From: Tamlana crocina | Lineage (GTDB): Bacteria > Bacteroidota > Bacteroidia > Flavobacteriales > Flavobacteriaceae | Assembly (NCBI GenBank): GCA_040429635.1 | Contig: CP158972.1 | Span: forward strand, 1,746,001 to 1,810,000 | Length of the DNA: 64,000 bases | Direction of reading: 5' to 3' | Shown: positions 44,501 through 52,785 of the stretch, piece after piece | Layout of the letters: each line of letters begins with the position of its first letter | How positions within the stretch are numbered: position 1 is the stretch's first letter | The notes under the pieces: model-generated | Seen by the model: only the letters and a program-made list of their open reading frames with translations | Database searches by the model: none | What the model was told of the DNA's origin: nothing | Made by a program: the position numbers and the translations under genes

Positions 44501-44630
44501 TTATAGTGGCTTTGATCCTGAGGTTCAAAATCAGCCAAGAGGAGTAAATATTATTGATGCATTAGGGGTAGATTTTGGAAGAAATCCAATATCAAAAACG
44601 TATTTGGTAGGGTTAAATTTAAGTTTATAA
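41586..44630 (+). CDS. SusC-like TonB-dependent transporter (polysaccharide locus)
   Basis: 1014 residues with a signal peptide (about 1-20). A carboxypeptidase-regulatory-like domain (about 22-95, GQPLPGVNVVEKN) is followed by DEVVVIGYGAVKRDK, the plug (about 105-215, with SPLIVIDGILQP and ASNGVVLITTKRGK) and the barrel. Unlike the SusC at 6.2 kb it lacks an STN domain, so it does not signal to an ECF/anti-sigma pair. It would import oligosaccharides made at the surface by the GH30 lipoprotein. The susD gene follows after 4 bp. Confidence 0.95.
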   Translation: MRLTRLIMLSFLLLGFTVIAQNTVTGAITDQNGQPLPGVNVVEKNTTNGVASDFDGNYSITVNDGATLVFSYIGYKTKEVSVSGRQNIPITLQEDSAQLDEVVVIGYGAVKRDKIATSIASVDGEEITKQVASNAAEALQGKAAGVQVLSSGGSPGASPKILVRGITTVLGSSSPLIVIDGILQPSGTSLNAVNAQDIKSMDILKDAAASAIYGSRASNGVVLITTKRGKSGKAKISFDFNYGVQSWDKIEMAGAQEYIEVINTRRTNDNASPLYDPNDYGEGTDWWDEVVRDYTPVVNANLRASGGDEKLKYAASLSFFDQESNYAKGYYQRVTGRFNVDFKISDKVTLKQDLSPRSEKWENTPDLLFNSIRIDPLTEVYLPQSERVGRNIYSIYPVSNNLVPNPVAQIAQLFAENKYYGLLSNTQLEYKISPAFTLASQVGLNVDALTWETFNPAYEFDPNRRRLVNQYTKNVTQNFDYVINNTITFEKTILDKHYLNVVGGVLFDSESTNYLRGSREGIPSDTDPRLWQLDAAVNDEGLLISATGNQGKQNILSGVFRTIYSFDNKYTINASVRVDQSSRFPKDRRTGIFSSASVAWDVDSEDWFTSETINNLRLKAGAGELGNQNIDRDGSFFTVGSDNVILGGQSVVSNFLSQFGNQDLRWETVKDKNFGVDLGLFNNALTFSGEYYVKTSEDLLNQVEQPGYTGIPGTVARNVGSIESKGIDIALGLNKTWNDFNLGVNLTLSSNESRTIELDPSNEVILGQKRATLGNRNVKITEVGEIVGLFQGYQTDGIFQNPTELNSHTSEDGTIIQPNAQVGDLRFVDQNKDGKIDDADLTTIGNPFPDFFGGLNINMSYKNIDLSMQWYGTFGNDVYNGNLEYIRSGTQNLNVLAGTTDVVWSPTNTNASFPRLTELDLNGNYKNPSDLFIEDGTYVRLRNIQLGYNFKVKGFEKCRLYVSGQNLITFTNYSGFDPEVQNQPRGVNIIDALGVDFGRNPISKTYLVGLNLSL

Positions 44631-44634
44631 AATT

Positions 44635-46215
44635 ATGAAAAAGATAGTATTATTATTAACAATAACGGCGGCCCTTTTCGTAGTGGGTTGCGATAAAGAA
44701 GATTTTTTAGATCAGCCTCTACAGGGTAGAGAAACGTTAGATGATTTTTTAAGTAATCCAGATAACTTAGAAGGCTTTGTTAACGGTTTGTACAGGAAAG
44801 TAAATGGAGAAAAATGGTGGATGGTTAATTTTCAGCGTCAAATCAATGACATGGCAACCGATGATAACTGGGCAGGAAATACGGCACAGCCAAGACCAGA
44901 TATATTTGGAATAGCCCAATATAATGTATTTGCCGGTTCAACGTATTTTAATGCATTTTGGGAGCATAACTACATTGGTATTACAAGGGTAAATATTGCG
45001 TTAGATAATCTTCCAGAGAGTCCTATTTCTGAAGATTTAAAAAGTCGATTTACAGGTGAAGCACAATTTTTAAGGGCATTTTTTTATTTTGAGTTAGTTA
45101 GGAATTTTGGAGGTGTACCAATTGTTACCACCTACAGTGAGTTATTCGACCCATCTATTAATGATAAAACAAGAGCAACCGTAGCAGAGGTTTATGCTTT
45201 AATCGAGGACGATTTAGAAGATGCGATAAACGGATTGCCAGAAAAAAGCGAATACGCGGCAGAAGATTTAGGTAGAGCAACCAAAGGTGCAGCTCAAGCT
45301 TTGTTAGCTAAAGTGTATTTGTTTCAAGAAAAATGGGCAGAAGCTCAAGCTATGGCAAAAACAGTAATGGATTCGGGAGAGTATAGTTTGGAGCCTGATT
45401 TTGCCGATATTTATAAAGTAGGCAATGCCAATGGCGTAGAATCAATATTCGGTGTAGAATTTGTAAGTAATCCTAATCTAGTAGATGTTGGAGGTTATCT
45501 TTCTCAAACCAACGGAAGTCGTGGAGACGGAGGCTGGGGCTGGGGCTCGCCAACAAGCGATTTAGAAAATGCATTTTTAAGTGAAGGCGACAACATCAGG
45601 TTGAGGTCAACAATAATTAAACATGGCGAACCTGTTTTTGGTGATCCAGATGTTACGGAATTCGACGGCAAGCCTACTGAAAATAAGTCAGGACGTACCA
45701 ACAGAAAATACTATTTACCCAAAGCAGAAAGACCAGCAAATTATGTGCAAGGTCAATTGCCAGGACATGTACTTTACTTAAGGTTAGCTGATGTTATTTT
45801 AATGCACGCAGAGGCTGCATTTTTTAATGGCGATGAAACTTCGGCTAAGAATTCTTTGAAGCTAGTTAGGGATAGAGTAGGATTAAGCACTAATATGTCC
45901 TTGACCGGTTCTGCTTTGAGAGACGCAATTTGGAAAGAAAGACGTTTGGAATTGGCTTTGGAACAGCATAGGTTGTACGATTTAAGAAGACAAAAAATTA
46001 ATGGGGTTCCTAGAATTGCATTAATCCTAGGTCCTAATGGGTCTTTTGTAAAATATAATACCGAGGTAAGTACCGATCCATTTGAAACAACAAATTTAAA
46101 AGAGTCTCAGGATAGTGGTGTGTTGTTTGATCCGAGTATACATCTACTTTGGCCTATTCCTCCTGAAGAAATACAGGCTTCTAGAGGTAATTTAGAGCAA
46201 AACCCTGGATATTAA
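44635..46215 (+). CDS. SusD-like surface glycan-binding lipoprotein
   Basis: 526 residues, lipobox VVGC (Cys19) followed by DKEDF. SusD/RagB signatures: RAFFYFELVRNFGGVPIVT in the TPR-like part and the C-terminal block LPGHVLYLRLADVILMHAEA, WKERRLELALEQHRLYDLRR and a final WPIPPEEIQAS...NPGY. Standard partner of the SusC just upstream (4 bp apart), forming the lid of the transporter. The ligand is presumably the glycan attacked by the hydrolases that follow. Confidence 0.95.
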   Translation: MKKIVLLLTITAALFVVGCDKEDFLDQPLQGRETLDDFLSNPDNLEGFVNGLYRKVNGEKWWMVNFQRQINDMATDDNWAGNTAQPRPDIFGIAQYNVFAGSTYFNAFWEHNYIGITRVNIALDNLPESPISEDLKSRFTGEAQFLRAFFYFELVRNFGGVPIVTTYSELFDPSINDKTRATVAEVYALIEDDLEDAINGLPEKSEYAAEDLGRATKGAAQALLAKVYLFQEKWAEAQAMAKTVMDSGEYSLEPDFADIYKVGNANGVESIFGVEFVSNPNLVDVGGYLSQTNGSRGDGGWGWGSPTSDLENAFLSEGDNIRLRSTIIKHGEPVFGDPDVTEFDGKPTENKSGRTNRKYYLPKAERPANYVQGQLPGHVLYLRLADVILMHAEAAFFNGDETSAKNSLKLVRDRVGLSTNMSLTGSALRDAIWKERRLELALEQHRLYDLRRQKINGVPRIALILGPNGSFVKYNTEVSTDPFETTNLKESQDSGVLFDPSIHLLWPIPPEEIQASRGNLEQNPGY

Positions 46216-46229
46216 TAACAAGAGGCTTT

Positions 46230-47855
46230 ATGGGGTATAGATTTTTTAAAGTATCATTTTGCTTGTTATTGGTTTTAGCGGTTTTTGGATGCAGCAGAGA
46301 TAAGGCTACAGATCCCAACGATCCTAAGTTTGATGATCCAGAAGAAGGAATAGTGCTAAACCTAGATAACACGTTTCAAATCATAGATCATTTTGGGGCG
46401 TCGAGCGGATTTCAGGACCAGTGGGTTGGGAAGTGGCCTGACGCTTCCAAAAATAAAGTAGCAAAATGGTTGTTCAGTACTGAAAGTAATACTTCTGGGG
46501 ATCCAGAGGGCATTGGGTTGTCTTTATGGAGAACCATTATAGGAGAAGGCTCTGCCGATCAAGCTAATAGTGGCTTTAGCGCTTCTAATTGGTTTCGTGA
46601 AATGGAGTGCTATTTAGCGCCAGATGGTACTTATGATTGGTCTAAACAGGCCGGACAGCGCTGGTTTATGTCTAAAGCTAAAGAGTATGGTGTAGATAAA
46701 TTTACAGCGTGGACCGGTTCACCTCCATTTTTTATGAGTAAAAATGGTTTTGTGTTTAGTACTTCTGATGAGTCTAGCTTTAATTGTCAGCCAGATAAAT
46801 ATGATGACTTTGCTAATTTCTTGGCAGATGTTGTTAAAAAATACGAGGATGACGGTTACAATATCACCGCATTATGTCCTTTTAATGAAACTCAATACGA
46901 GTGGAATGCAACAGTTGGTGAAGCACAGCAATCTGGTACCAGGGCAACTAATGCAGAAATAGCCACCGTTACTAGAATTATTGATGAGACGTTTACGGAA
47001 AAGGGGATAAATGCCCAAATAATGATTCCTGAAGCGGCTCAGTTAAAATACCTGTTTGAAGGTTCTGGTAATACGGTAAATCAGGTTAATGATTTCTTTA
47101 ACCCTTCTAGTGCTAATTATATAGGTAATTTAACTAATCTATCAAAAAATATAGCAGGACATAGCTATTTCAGTAATGAAACCACTAATGAGTCTTTAAG
47201 GCAACGCAAGTCTTTGAGAACAACACTAGAAAATTATGGTTTGAATTATTGGCAAACGGAGTATAGTCTTTTGGGTACTGCGTATCAGCAAAACAAAGAC
47301 GTATCAACTTTTCAAGAAATTGACTATGCGTTATGGATGAGTCGTATAATCCACACAGATTTAGTTTTTGGTAATGCTACTGGCTGGAGTTTCTGGACAG
47401 CCCTTAATAGTTCTACTTTCGGAGATCATCCATACCGATTCAACCTTGTACTTTGGACACCCAATTCCAATAGTCCAACACATACAGATGGTACGGTTGA
47501 AGATAATAAGTTATTATGGGCGCTAGGGAACTATAGTAGGTTTGTTAGGCCTGGAATGGTGAGGTTTGAAGTTAAAGACCCTGATTATAGTGATAATACT
47601 TCGGTTGAAAATTTCATGATTTCGGGCTACAAAAGTACCTCGGGCAACGATTTGGTTTTAGTATGTGTTAACAATACCAATAGTAATAGGGAAATTATAT
47701 TAGAAGAATATGGGACGAAATTTGAGGTTGTAAATGATCTTTTCGAGGTTTATACAACATCATCTACTAAGAACTTAAAAAAATCTACAACTACGTATGA
47801 CAATATAGTTGTGCCGTCCAAATCAATAGTAACATTAAGAGCTCAGATAAAATAA
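46230..47855 (+). CDS. GH30-family glycoside hydrolase, surface lipoprotein
   Basis: 541 residues. Lipobox VFGC (Cys21) followed by SRDKATDPNDPKF, an acidic tether. The catalytic barrel begins IIDHFGASSGFQDQWVGKWP; the acid/base is probably Glu220 (CPFNETQYEW) and the nucleophile Glu344 (YWQTEYSLLG); a beta-sandwich tail follows from about 450. The fold and residue placement are those of GH30, which includes endo-beta-1,6-galactanases, beta-1,6-glucanases and xylanases. Activity within the family cannot be fixed by reading. As a surface lipoprotein in the susD neighbourhood it is the likely endo-acting enzyme that opens the polymer. Confidence 0.87.
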   Translation: MGYRFFKVSFCLLLVLAVFGCSRDKATDPNDPKFDDPEEGIVLNLDNTFQIIDHFGASSGFQDQWVGKWPDASKNKVAKWLFSTESNTSGDPEGIGLSLWRTIIGEGSADQANSGFSASNWFREMECYLAPDGTYDWSKQAGQRWFMSKAKEYGVDKFTAWTGSPPFFMSKNGFVFSTSDESSFNCQPDKYDDFANFLADVVKKYEDDGYNITALCPFNETQYEWNATVGEAQQSGTRATNAEIATVTRIIDETFTEKGINAQIMIPEAAQLKYLFEGSGNTVNQVNDFFNPSSANYIGNLTNLSKNIAGHSYFSNETTNESLRQRKSLRTTLENYGLNYWQTEYSLLGTAYQQNKDVSTFQEIDYALWMSRIIHTDLVFGNATGWSFWTALNSSTFGDHPYRFNLVLWTPNSNSPTHTDGTVEDNKLLWALGNYSRFVRPGMVRFEVKDPDYSDNTSVENFMISGYKSTSGNDLVLVCVNNTNSNREIILEEYGTKFEVVNDLFEVYTTSSTKNLKKSTTTYDNIVVPSKSIVTLRAQIK

Positions 47856-47948
47856 GCCTATTAAATAGCTTTAAAGCTATTAGGTGTATTAAGTTACAAG
47901 AGAGGTGTAGCAATTTTCGAACTGTTATAAATTTTAAAAAAAACAAAC

Positions 47949-49376
47949 ATGAAAAAGACATTATTAATACTATTACTAGGAATAATTTTTTCCTGTACTT
48001 CGAATGATTTTACAGATCCTAACGATCCTAAATTTGGTAATATTGAAGATGGGATAGGAGGCGAAGAAGAAGGAGAGGAAGAGGTAAACGCAGATGTGGT
48101 TATTATGGTCGATGCTACTGATGGTGTCGATATAAGTCCAGAAATTTTTGGTGTTAATAATGATTGGCGTCTAGTTCCGGATAATACCTTTTCAGCTTTT
48201 GCTTCTACACTCGGTACTATTGGCAGCACAGTAGTAAGATACCCCGGAGGGTGGGAATCTGAATTTTACGACTGGACAACCAATACAACCCCCAGATGGG
48301 ACAAATCACCCGATACGCCAGGAGCTTCAATAGAAACGTTAAAGAGCAATGTTTCAAATTATAGTATTGTTCTACCGACTGAAGAAGCAATGATTACGGC
48401 GGTTGGTTCTTCTCAATATAACCTTGCAATTGCCAACTTAAAGACTAGAGCGAAACAGGCTATTGACTTGTCTGGCATTAATTCTGTTAACGGAGGCCTT
48501 GTGGAAATTGGTAATGAATGGTGGTTGCAATGGGCAGGAGGCGTGAGTAGGTCGCAAAAACTCGATAAATATGTTAACATTGCCATGGACTTGACGGAAT
48601 ATATAGTTAGTGAATATCCAAATCGTAAGTTCAAGTTGTTAATTAATGGAGATTATACCGAACCTCAGGAGTTTACAACCATGAAGAATAAGTTTACTAG
48701 AGGTTATGGTGCTATTGATGGGGTAGGTTTACATACCTATACAGGTTATGTAACTGATTCACATAACATTGCTGATTTAGAAGAAAGAATAAAGGAATGT
48801 GCCGATAACTTCAATCCAGATAAGAACTTCAAATACCTATCAGAATGGATGCCTTCTCGAGATTACAACGAAAGAGCATTATATATGGAAGCCGCTAATA
48901 TTATACCAGATATTATTCATATTTATGCCAGAGCTGGAGCTCAAGCGGCTGCATATTGGCCGCCAATCAACAGTCCTGTGCCTGGTTTGGGTATAACCAA
49001 CTGGAACTATTCTAAAGTGTTTCCAACAGGGCAAATTTTGGGTGATATGGCAGTTTCATACAAGGGCAAATCTTTAAAAACAACATCAAATAAGGTTCAT
49101 TTAGCAGCTGCGCTACAAGATGCAAATACTATGGTAATGTATATAACTGGAGCCAAGGAAAGTGGTAAAAAAGTAGCAGTTAAAGTAAATGGGTTTACAA
49201 TAAATTCTATACAAAGTGTTGAGCGTTTTGTGCCAGCAGATTATAATGACACGGCAAAAGCAGAGCCTTATCTCACAGAAACGGCGTCTGCCCAGATTAG
49301 CTCAAACCATGTAGTGGTAGATGTTAACAAAGAAGGTTTATATCAAATCTATAAAATTGTTGTTAAGGGGAGTTAG
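47949..49376 (+). CDS. Clan GH-A-like glycoside hydrolase lipoprotein, family uncertain
   Basis: 475 residues. Lipobox IFSC (Cys16), then DFTDPNDPKF, the same tether as in the preceding GH30, and an acidic run EEEGEEEV. The barrel starts ISPEIFGVNNDWR, with VVRYPGGWESEFYDW (96-109), a probable acid/base Glu190 in VEIGNEWW and a probable nucleophile Glu299 in YLSEWMPS. RYPGG plus EIGNE and a later Glu on a strand is the layout of GH51, GH79 or GH39-like enzymes, but the sequence does not match one of them closely to my eye. A beta-sandwich tail (about 385-475) fits such enzymes. An alpha-L-arabinofuranosidase, beta-glucuronidase or endo-galactanase role are all open. Confidence 0.7.
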   Translation: MKKTLLILLLGIIFSCTSNDFTDPNDPKFGNIEDGIGGEEEGEEEVNADVVIMVDATDGVDISPEIFGVNNDWRLVPDNTFSAFASTLGTIGSTVVRYPGGWESEFYDWTTNTTPRWDKSPDTPGASIETLKSNVSNYSIVLPTEEAMITAVGSSQYNLAIANLKTRAKQAIDLSGINSVNGGLVEIGNEWWLQWAGGVSRSQKLDKYVNIAMDLTEYIVSEYPNRKFKLLINGDYTEPQEFTTMKNKFTRGYGAIDGVGLHTYTGYVTDSHNIADLEERIKECADNFNPDKNFKYLSEWMPSRDYNERALYMEAANIIPDIIHIYARAGAQAAAYWPPINSPVPGLGITNWNYSKVFPTGQILGDMAVSYKGKSLKTTSNKVHLAAALQDANTMVMYITGAKESGKKVAVKVNGFTINSIQSVERFVPADYNDTAKAEPYLTETASAQISSNHVVVDVNKEGLYQIYKIVVKGS

Positions 49377-49494
49377 TGAGTGATGAAAATATTATTGTCT
49401 ATGTTTTTAGTTGTTGTGTCTATTTTTGTGAATAAACATGTTTTTAAATTTGTCTTGTGTAAAATAGGCGTTTAAGCGATTTACTGTGTTTTAA

Positions 49495-51066
49495 ATGAGA
49501 TATAAAAAAACAAATTTTGTGCATGTTTTTGTTGTGGTATGGTTTGCAGGCTTTATCGGCACTGCTGGAATGGCACAAACTTTACAAGTGCAATTAAATA
49601 CTGAAAAGGAACATCAAACTATTTTAGGTTTTGGAGCTTCTGATGCTTGGAGGTGTCAATTTGTGGGCAGTAATTGGCCAGAACATAAAAAAGAGAAAAT
49701 AGCAGAATGGCTTTTTAGTAAAGAAACAGACAAAAAAGGAAATCCTAAAGGTATCGGGCTATCTATGTGGAGGTTTTATATCGGGGCAGGAACTACTGAG
49801 CAAGGTAGCGATTCTAATATTGCAAATGAATGGCGTAGAGCAGAATCTTTTATAGATGTTAATGGAAATTACAATTGGAAAAAACAAGAGGGGCAACAGT
49901 GGTTTTTGGAAAAGGCGAAGCATTATGGTGTAGATAAGTTATTGGCATTTTCAATCTCGGCCCCCGTACAGTGGACAAAAAATGGTAAGGGGTACAATGG
50001 CGATAATAAAGACGGTGAAATTAATTTAAAACCGGAGTATTTTGACGATTATGCCAATTTCATGGTAGAGTTTCTAAAACATTTTGACTCCCAAGGAATC
50101 TTTTTTGATTATCTAAGTCCAATAAATGAACCGCAATGGGACTGGGAAAAAAAATCTCAAGAAGGCACGCCAGCAACCAATCAAAATATTTTAAAACTTA
50201 CTAAAATGTTAGATAAGGGTATAGACGAGAGTGGCGTGTCTACAAAAATAGTGTTGGGAGAAGCAGCCGATTTACGTTGGTTATACTCAAACTACAATAA
50301 GTCAGAACGGGGTAATCAAATCGACTTTTTTTTCAACGAAAAGAAAGAACTAAAGCATCTAGATAATACAATTACAGGTCATAGCTATTTTACAACATGG
50401 CCAGTAGATAGCCTAATTGGTATACGAAAAAAGTTGAAACATAAACTAAATGAATATCCTGGTCTTGATTATTGGCAAAGTGAGTTTTGTATTCTAGAAA
50501 AAAATGATGACATAGGCGGAGGGCATCAACGGGATTTAGGGATAAACACCGCTCTATATGTAGCTCGTGTTATACATGCCGATTTAACCCTAGCCAATGC
50601 CAGTTCTTGGCAATGGTGGACAGCTTTGACCATAGCCAACTTTAAAGACGGGCTTATTTATTTGGATACAGGTAACCCGAATGACCTCTATAATAAACAA
50701 TCGCTAAAACATGATGGAGAATACCACGATTCTAAATTATTATGGGCGTTAGGCAACTATTCAAGATTTGTAAAGCCTGGAATGGTAAGGGTAGAGGTTG
50801 AATCAAACCGAAACAAAGAAGCTTTAAAAAAAGCATACAACAATATGATGGTTTCAGGATACCTTGATAAAGATACTTCAGAGGTGGTTTTAGTTGCTAT
50901 CAATTACAGTGACGAGGATCAGGTTTTAAATGTAACCAACTGTAAAATTGAAAATGTAAACGTTACCTCCGAAAATAGCAATTTAGAAACATTTAAAGTA
51001 GACGGCAAAGTCGTTGTCCTTAAGGCAAAATCAATAAATACACTAACAGGATCTTTAAAAAAGTAA
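49495..51066 (+). CDS. GH30-family glycoside hydrolase, exported
   Basis: 523 residues with a signal peptide but no lipobox (cleavage near GMAQT), so periplasmic or secreted. Start TILGFGASDAWRCQFVGSNWP and SMWRFYIGAGTTEQG; acid/base probably Glu212 (SPINEPQWDW) and nucleophile Glu330 (YWQSEFCILE). Clearly related to the GH30 lipoprotein at 46.2 kb (shared WWFS-AK-YGVDK, GHSYF and LLWALGNYSRFVKPGMVR blocks), but they differ in the regions around the active site (SPPFFMSKNG versus SAPVQWTKNG). Probably an exo- or oligosaccharide-acting partner of the surface enzyme. Confidence 0.87.
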   Translation: MRYKKTNFVHVFVVVWFAGFIGTAGMAQTLQVQLNTEKEHQTILGFGASDAWRCQFVGSNWPEHKKEKIAEWLFSKETDKKGNPKGIGLSMWRFYIGAGTTEQGSDSNIANEWRRAESFIDVNGNYNWKKQEGQQWFLEKAKHYGVDKLLAFSISAPVQWTKNGKGYNGDNKDGEINLKPEYFDDYANFMVEFLKHFDSQGIFFDYLSPINEPQWDWEKKSQEGTPATNQNILKLTKMLDKGIDESGVSTKIVLGEAADLRWLYSNYNKSERGNQIDFFFNEKKELKHLDNTITGHSYFTTWPVDSLIGIRKKLKHKLNEYPGLDYWQSEFCILEKNDDIGGGHQRDLGINTALYVARVIHADLTLANASSWQWWTALTIANFKDGLIYLDTGNPNDLYNKQSLKHDGEYHDSKLLWALGNYSRFVKPGMVRVEVESNRNKEALKKAYNNMMVSGYLDKDTSEVVLVAINYSDEDQVLNVTNCKIENVNVTSENSNLETFKVDGKVVVLKAKSINTLTGSLKK

Positions 51067-51141
51067 TAAAATACCCTAAACTAAAACAGCTCTTAAGAAT
51101 TAGAGAAAGTAGTTTGGGGGCTTTGGGTACCATAAATTAAA

Positions 51142-52755
51142 ATGACACAAATGAAAAACAAGAATAAGTTCAGTTTAGTAGCGCTTTGCTTAGCAGCTAT
51201 TGTTTTTAATAGCTGCAAAAGCAAAGTTAATAATGAAGTAGTTAAAGTCGACAAAAAACCTAATGTCTTGTTTATCCTTGCAGACGATTTGGGTGCACAC
51301 GATTTAAGCTATGCAGGGAGTAGCTATTATGAAACGCCTAATATTGATCGTATAGCAAAGGAAGGAACTGAGTTTACACAAGGTTATGCCGCATGTCAGG
51401 TATGTAGTCCTTCAAGGGCCAGTTTAATGACAGGTCAAGATCCTGCACGACATGGTATAACAGACTGGATTGGAGCCGCTACAGGTGAAAAATGGGGCGA
51501 TTACTACAATACCAAAGTTATGCCACCAGAATATGTTCACGCGCTTCCCGAAGAAAGTATCACTATAGCTGAAGCACTAAAGCAAAACGGATACAAAACC
51601 TTTTTTGCAGGGAAATGGCATTTAGGAGACGTGCCGTATGGTCCTGAAAACAATGGTTTCGATATAAACAAAGGAGGTTGGGAAGTAGGAGGCCCTAAAG
51701 GGGGGTATTATGCGCCTTGGAGAAATCCTAAGTTAGATTATAAATATGAAGGTGAAAACCTTACTAAGCGTTTAGCGTTAGAAACAGCTGATTTCATTAC
51801 CGCAAATAAAGACAAGCCGTTCTTTGCGTACCTTTCTTTTTACGCGGTACATGGCCCTATAGAAACTACAGAGGCAAAATGGAAAAAGTACAGAGATAAG
51901 GCTGAATCACAAGGAATTCCCGAATCTGGTTTTGAAATGGAAGCTAGATTACCTATTAGAACCGTGCAGGATAATCCTATTTATGCAGGCTTGGTAGAGT
52001 CTATGGATGATGCAGTGGGCGTTGTTCTCAGTAGGTTAAAAGAGTTGGGTTTAGAAGAAAATACCATTGTAGTATTTACATCTGATAATGGAGGTGTAGC
52101 TAGTGGAGATGCCTTTTCTACTACAAACTATCCTTTGAGAGGCGGTAAGGGATACCAGTGGGAAGGAGGCATTAGAGAGCCGTACCTAATTAAAGCACCC
52201 ATGATAAAAAATGCGCCTAAACAAATTGAGTATCCTGCTTCAGGAATAGATTTTTATCCAACATTATTAGATATGGCTGGGGCAGAAAAAGACCCAAACC
52301 ATATAATTGATGGAGTAAGTTTAGTACCGCTGTTAAAGGGTGGAGAATTAGAAGACAGGCCCCTGTTCTGGCATTATCCTCATTATGGAAATCAAGGTGG
52401 CGACCCTGTAAGTATTATAAGAAAAGGAGATTATAAGCTTATTCATTTCTGGGAAGATGGACGTGATGAATTGTATAATTTATCATTGGACCCAAGTGAA
52501 GCAAATGATATTTCTGCGAACAACCAAGAGATTTCACAAAATTTAAGAAAAGAGCTGGATACATATTTAGAAAGTGTAAATGCTAGAATTCCTAAAGTGT
52601 ATGCTAAGTATGATGATAGCAAGGCAAAAGCCAAATATGAAGAGCGAAAAACTAAAATGAAACAACGTTTAGAAAAACAACGTATGGATTTTTTAAGTAA
52701 AGATTTTAATCCCAATAATAATTGGTACGATAGCAGTTTAAATACAAAAGACTAA
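51142..52755 (+). CDS. S1 family sulfatase, lipoprotein
   Basis: 537 residues. Lipobox FNSC (Cys25). The formylglycine motif CSPSR is at Cys88 in CQVCSPSRASLMTGQ, metal-binding Asp48-Asp49 lie in ILADDLGAHD, the metal-binding pair is in FTSDNGG, and FAGKWHLG is the usual second block. Removes sulfate esters from the glycan after Cys-to-formylglycine maturation by an anaerobic (AnSME) or FGE-type enzyme encoded elsewhere. The C-terminus (about 480-537) is Lys-rich (KAKAKYEERKTKMKQR). A start at 51151 is equally possible. It lies 75 bp after the second GH30. Confidence 0.93.
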   Translation: MTQMKNKNKFSLVALCLAAIVFNSCKSKVNNEVVKVDKKPNVLFILADDLGAHDLSYAGSSYYETPNIDRIAKEGTEFTQGYAACQVCSPSRASLMTGQDPARHGITDWIGAATGEKWGDYYNTKVMPPEYVHALPEESITIAEALKQNGYKTFFAGKWHLGDVPYGPENNGFDINKGGWEVGGPKGGYYAPWRNPKLDYKYEGENLTKRLALETADFITANKDKPFFAYLSFYAVHGPIETTEAKWKKYRDKAESQGIPESGFEMEARLPIRTVQDNPIYAGLVESMDDAVGVVLSRLKELGLEENTIVVFTSDNGGVASGDAFSTTNYPLRGGKGYQWEGGIREPYLIKAPMIKNAPKQIEYPASGIDFYPTLLDMAGAEKDPNHIIDGVSLVPLLKGGELEDRPLFWHYPHYGNQGGDPVSIIRKGDYKLIHFWEDGRDELYNLSLDPSEANDISANNQEISQNLRKELDTYLESVNARIPKVYAKYDDSKAKAKYEERKTKMKQRLEKQRMDFLSKDFNPNNNWYDSSLNTKD

Positions 52756-52785
52756 AGTTTTAAATACACCAACTAACTAAACACC

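Noticed and set aside
49383-49475. 30-codon ORF starting MKILLSMFLVVVSIF between the GH-A-like and GH30 genes
   Set aside because: Looks like a bare signal-peptide-like stretch in AT-rich DNA with nothing after it; chance is the simpler explanation.
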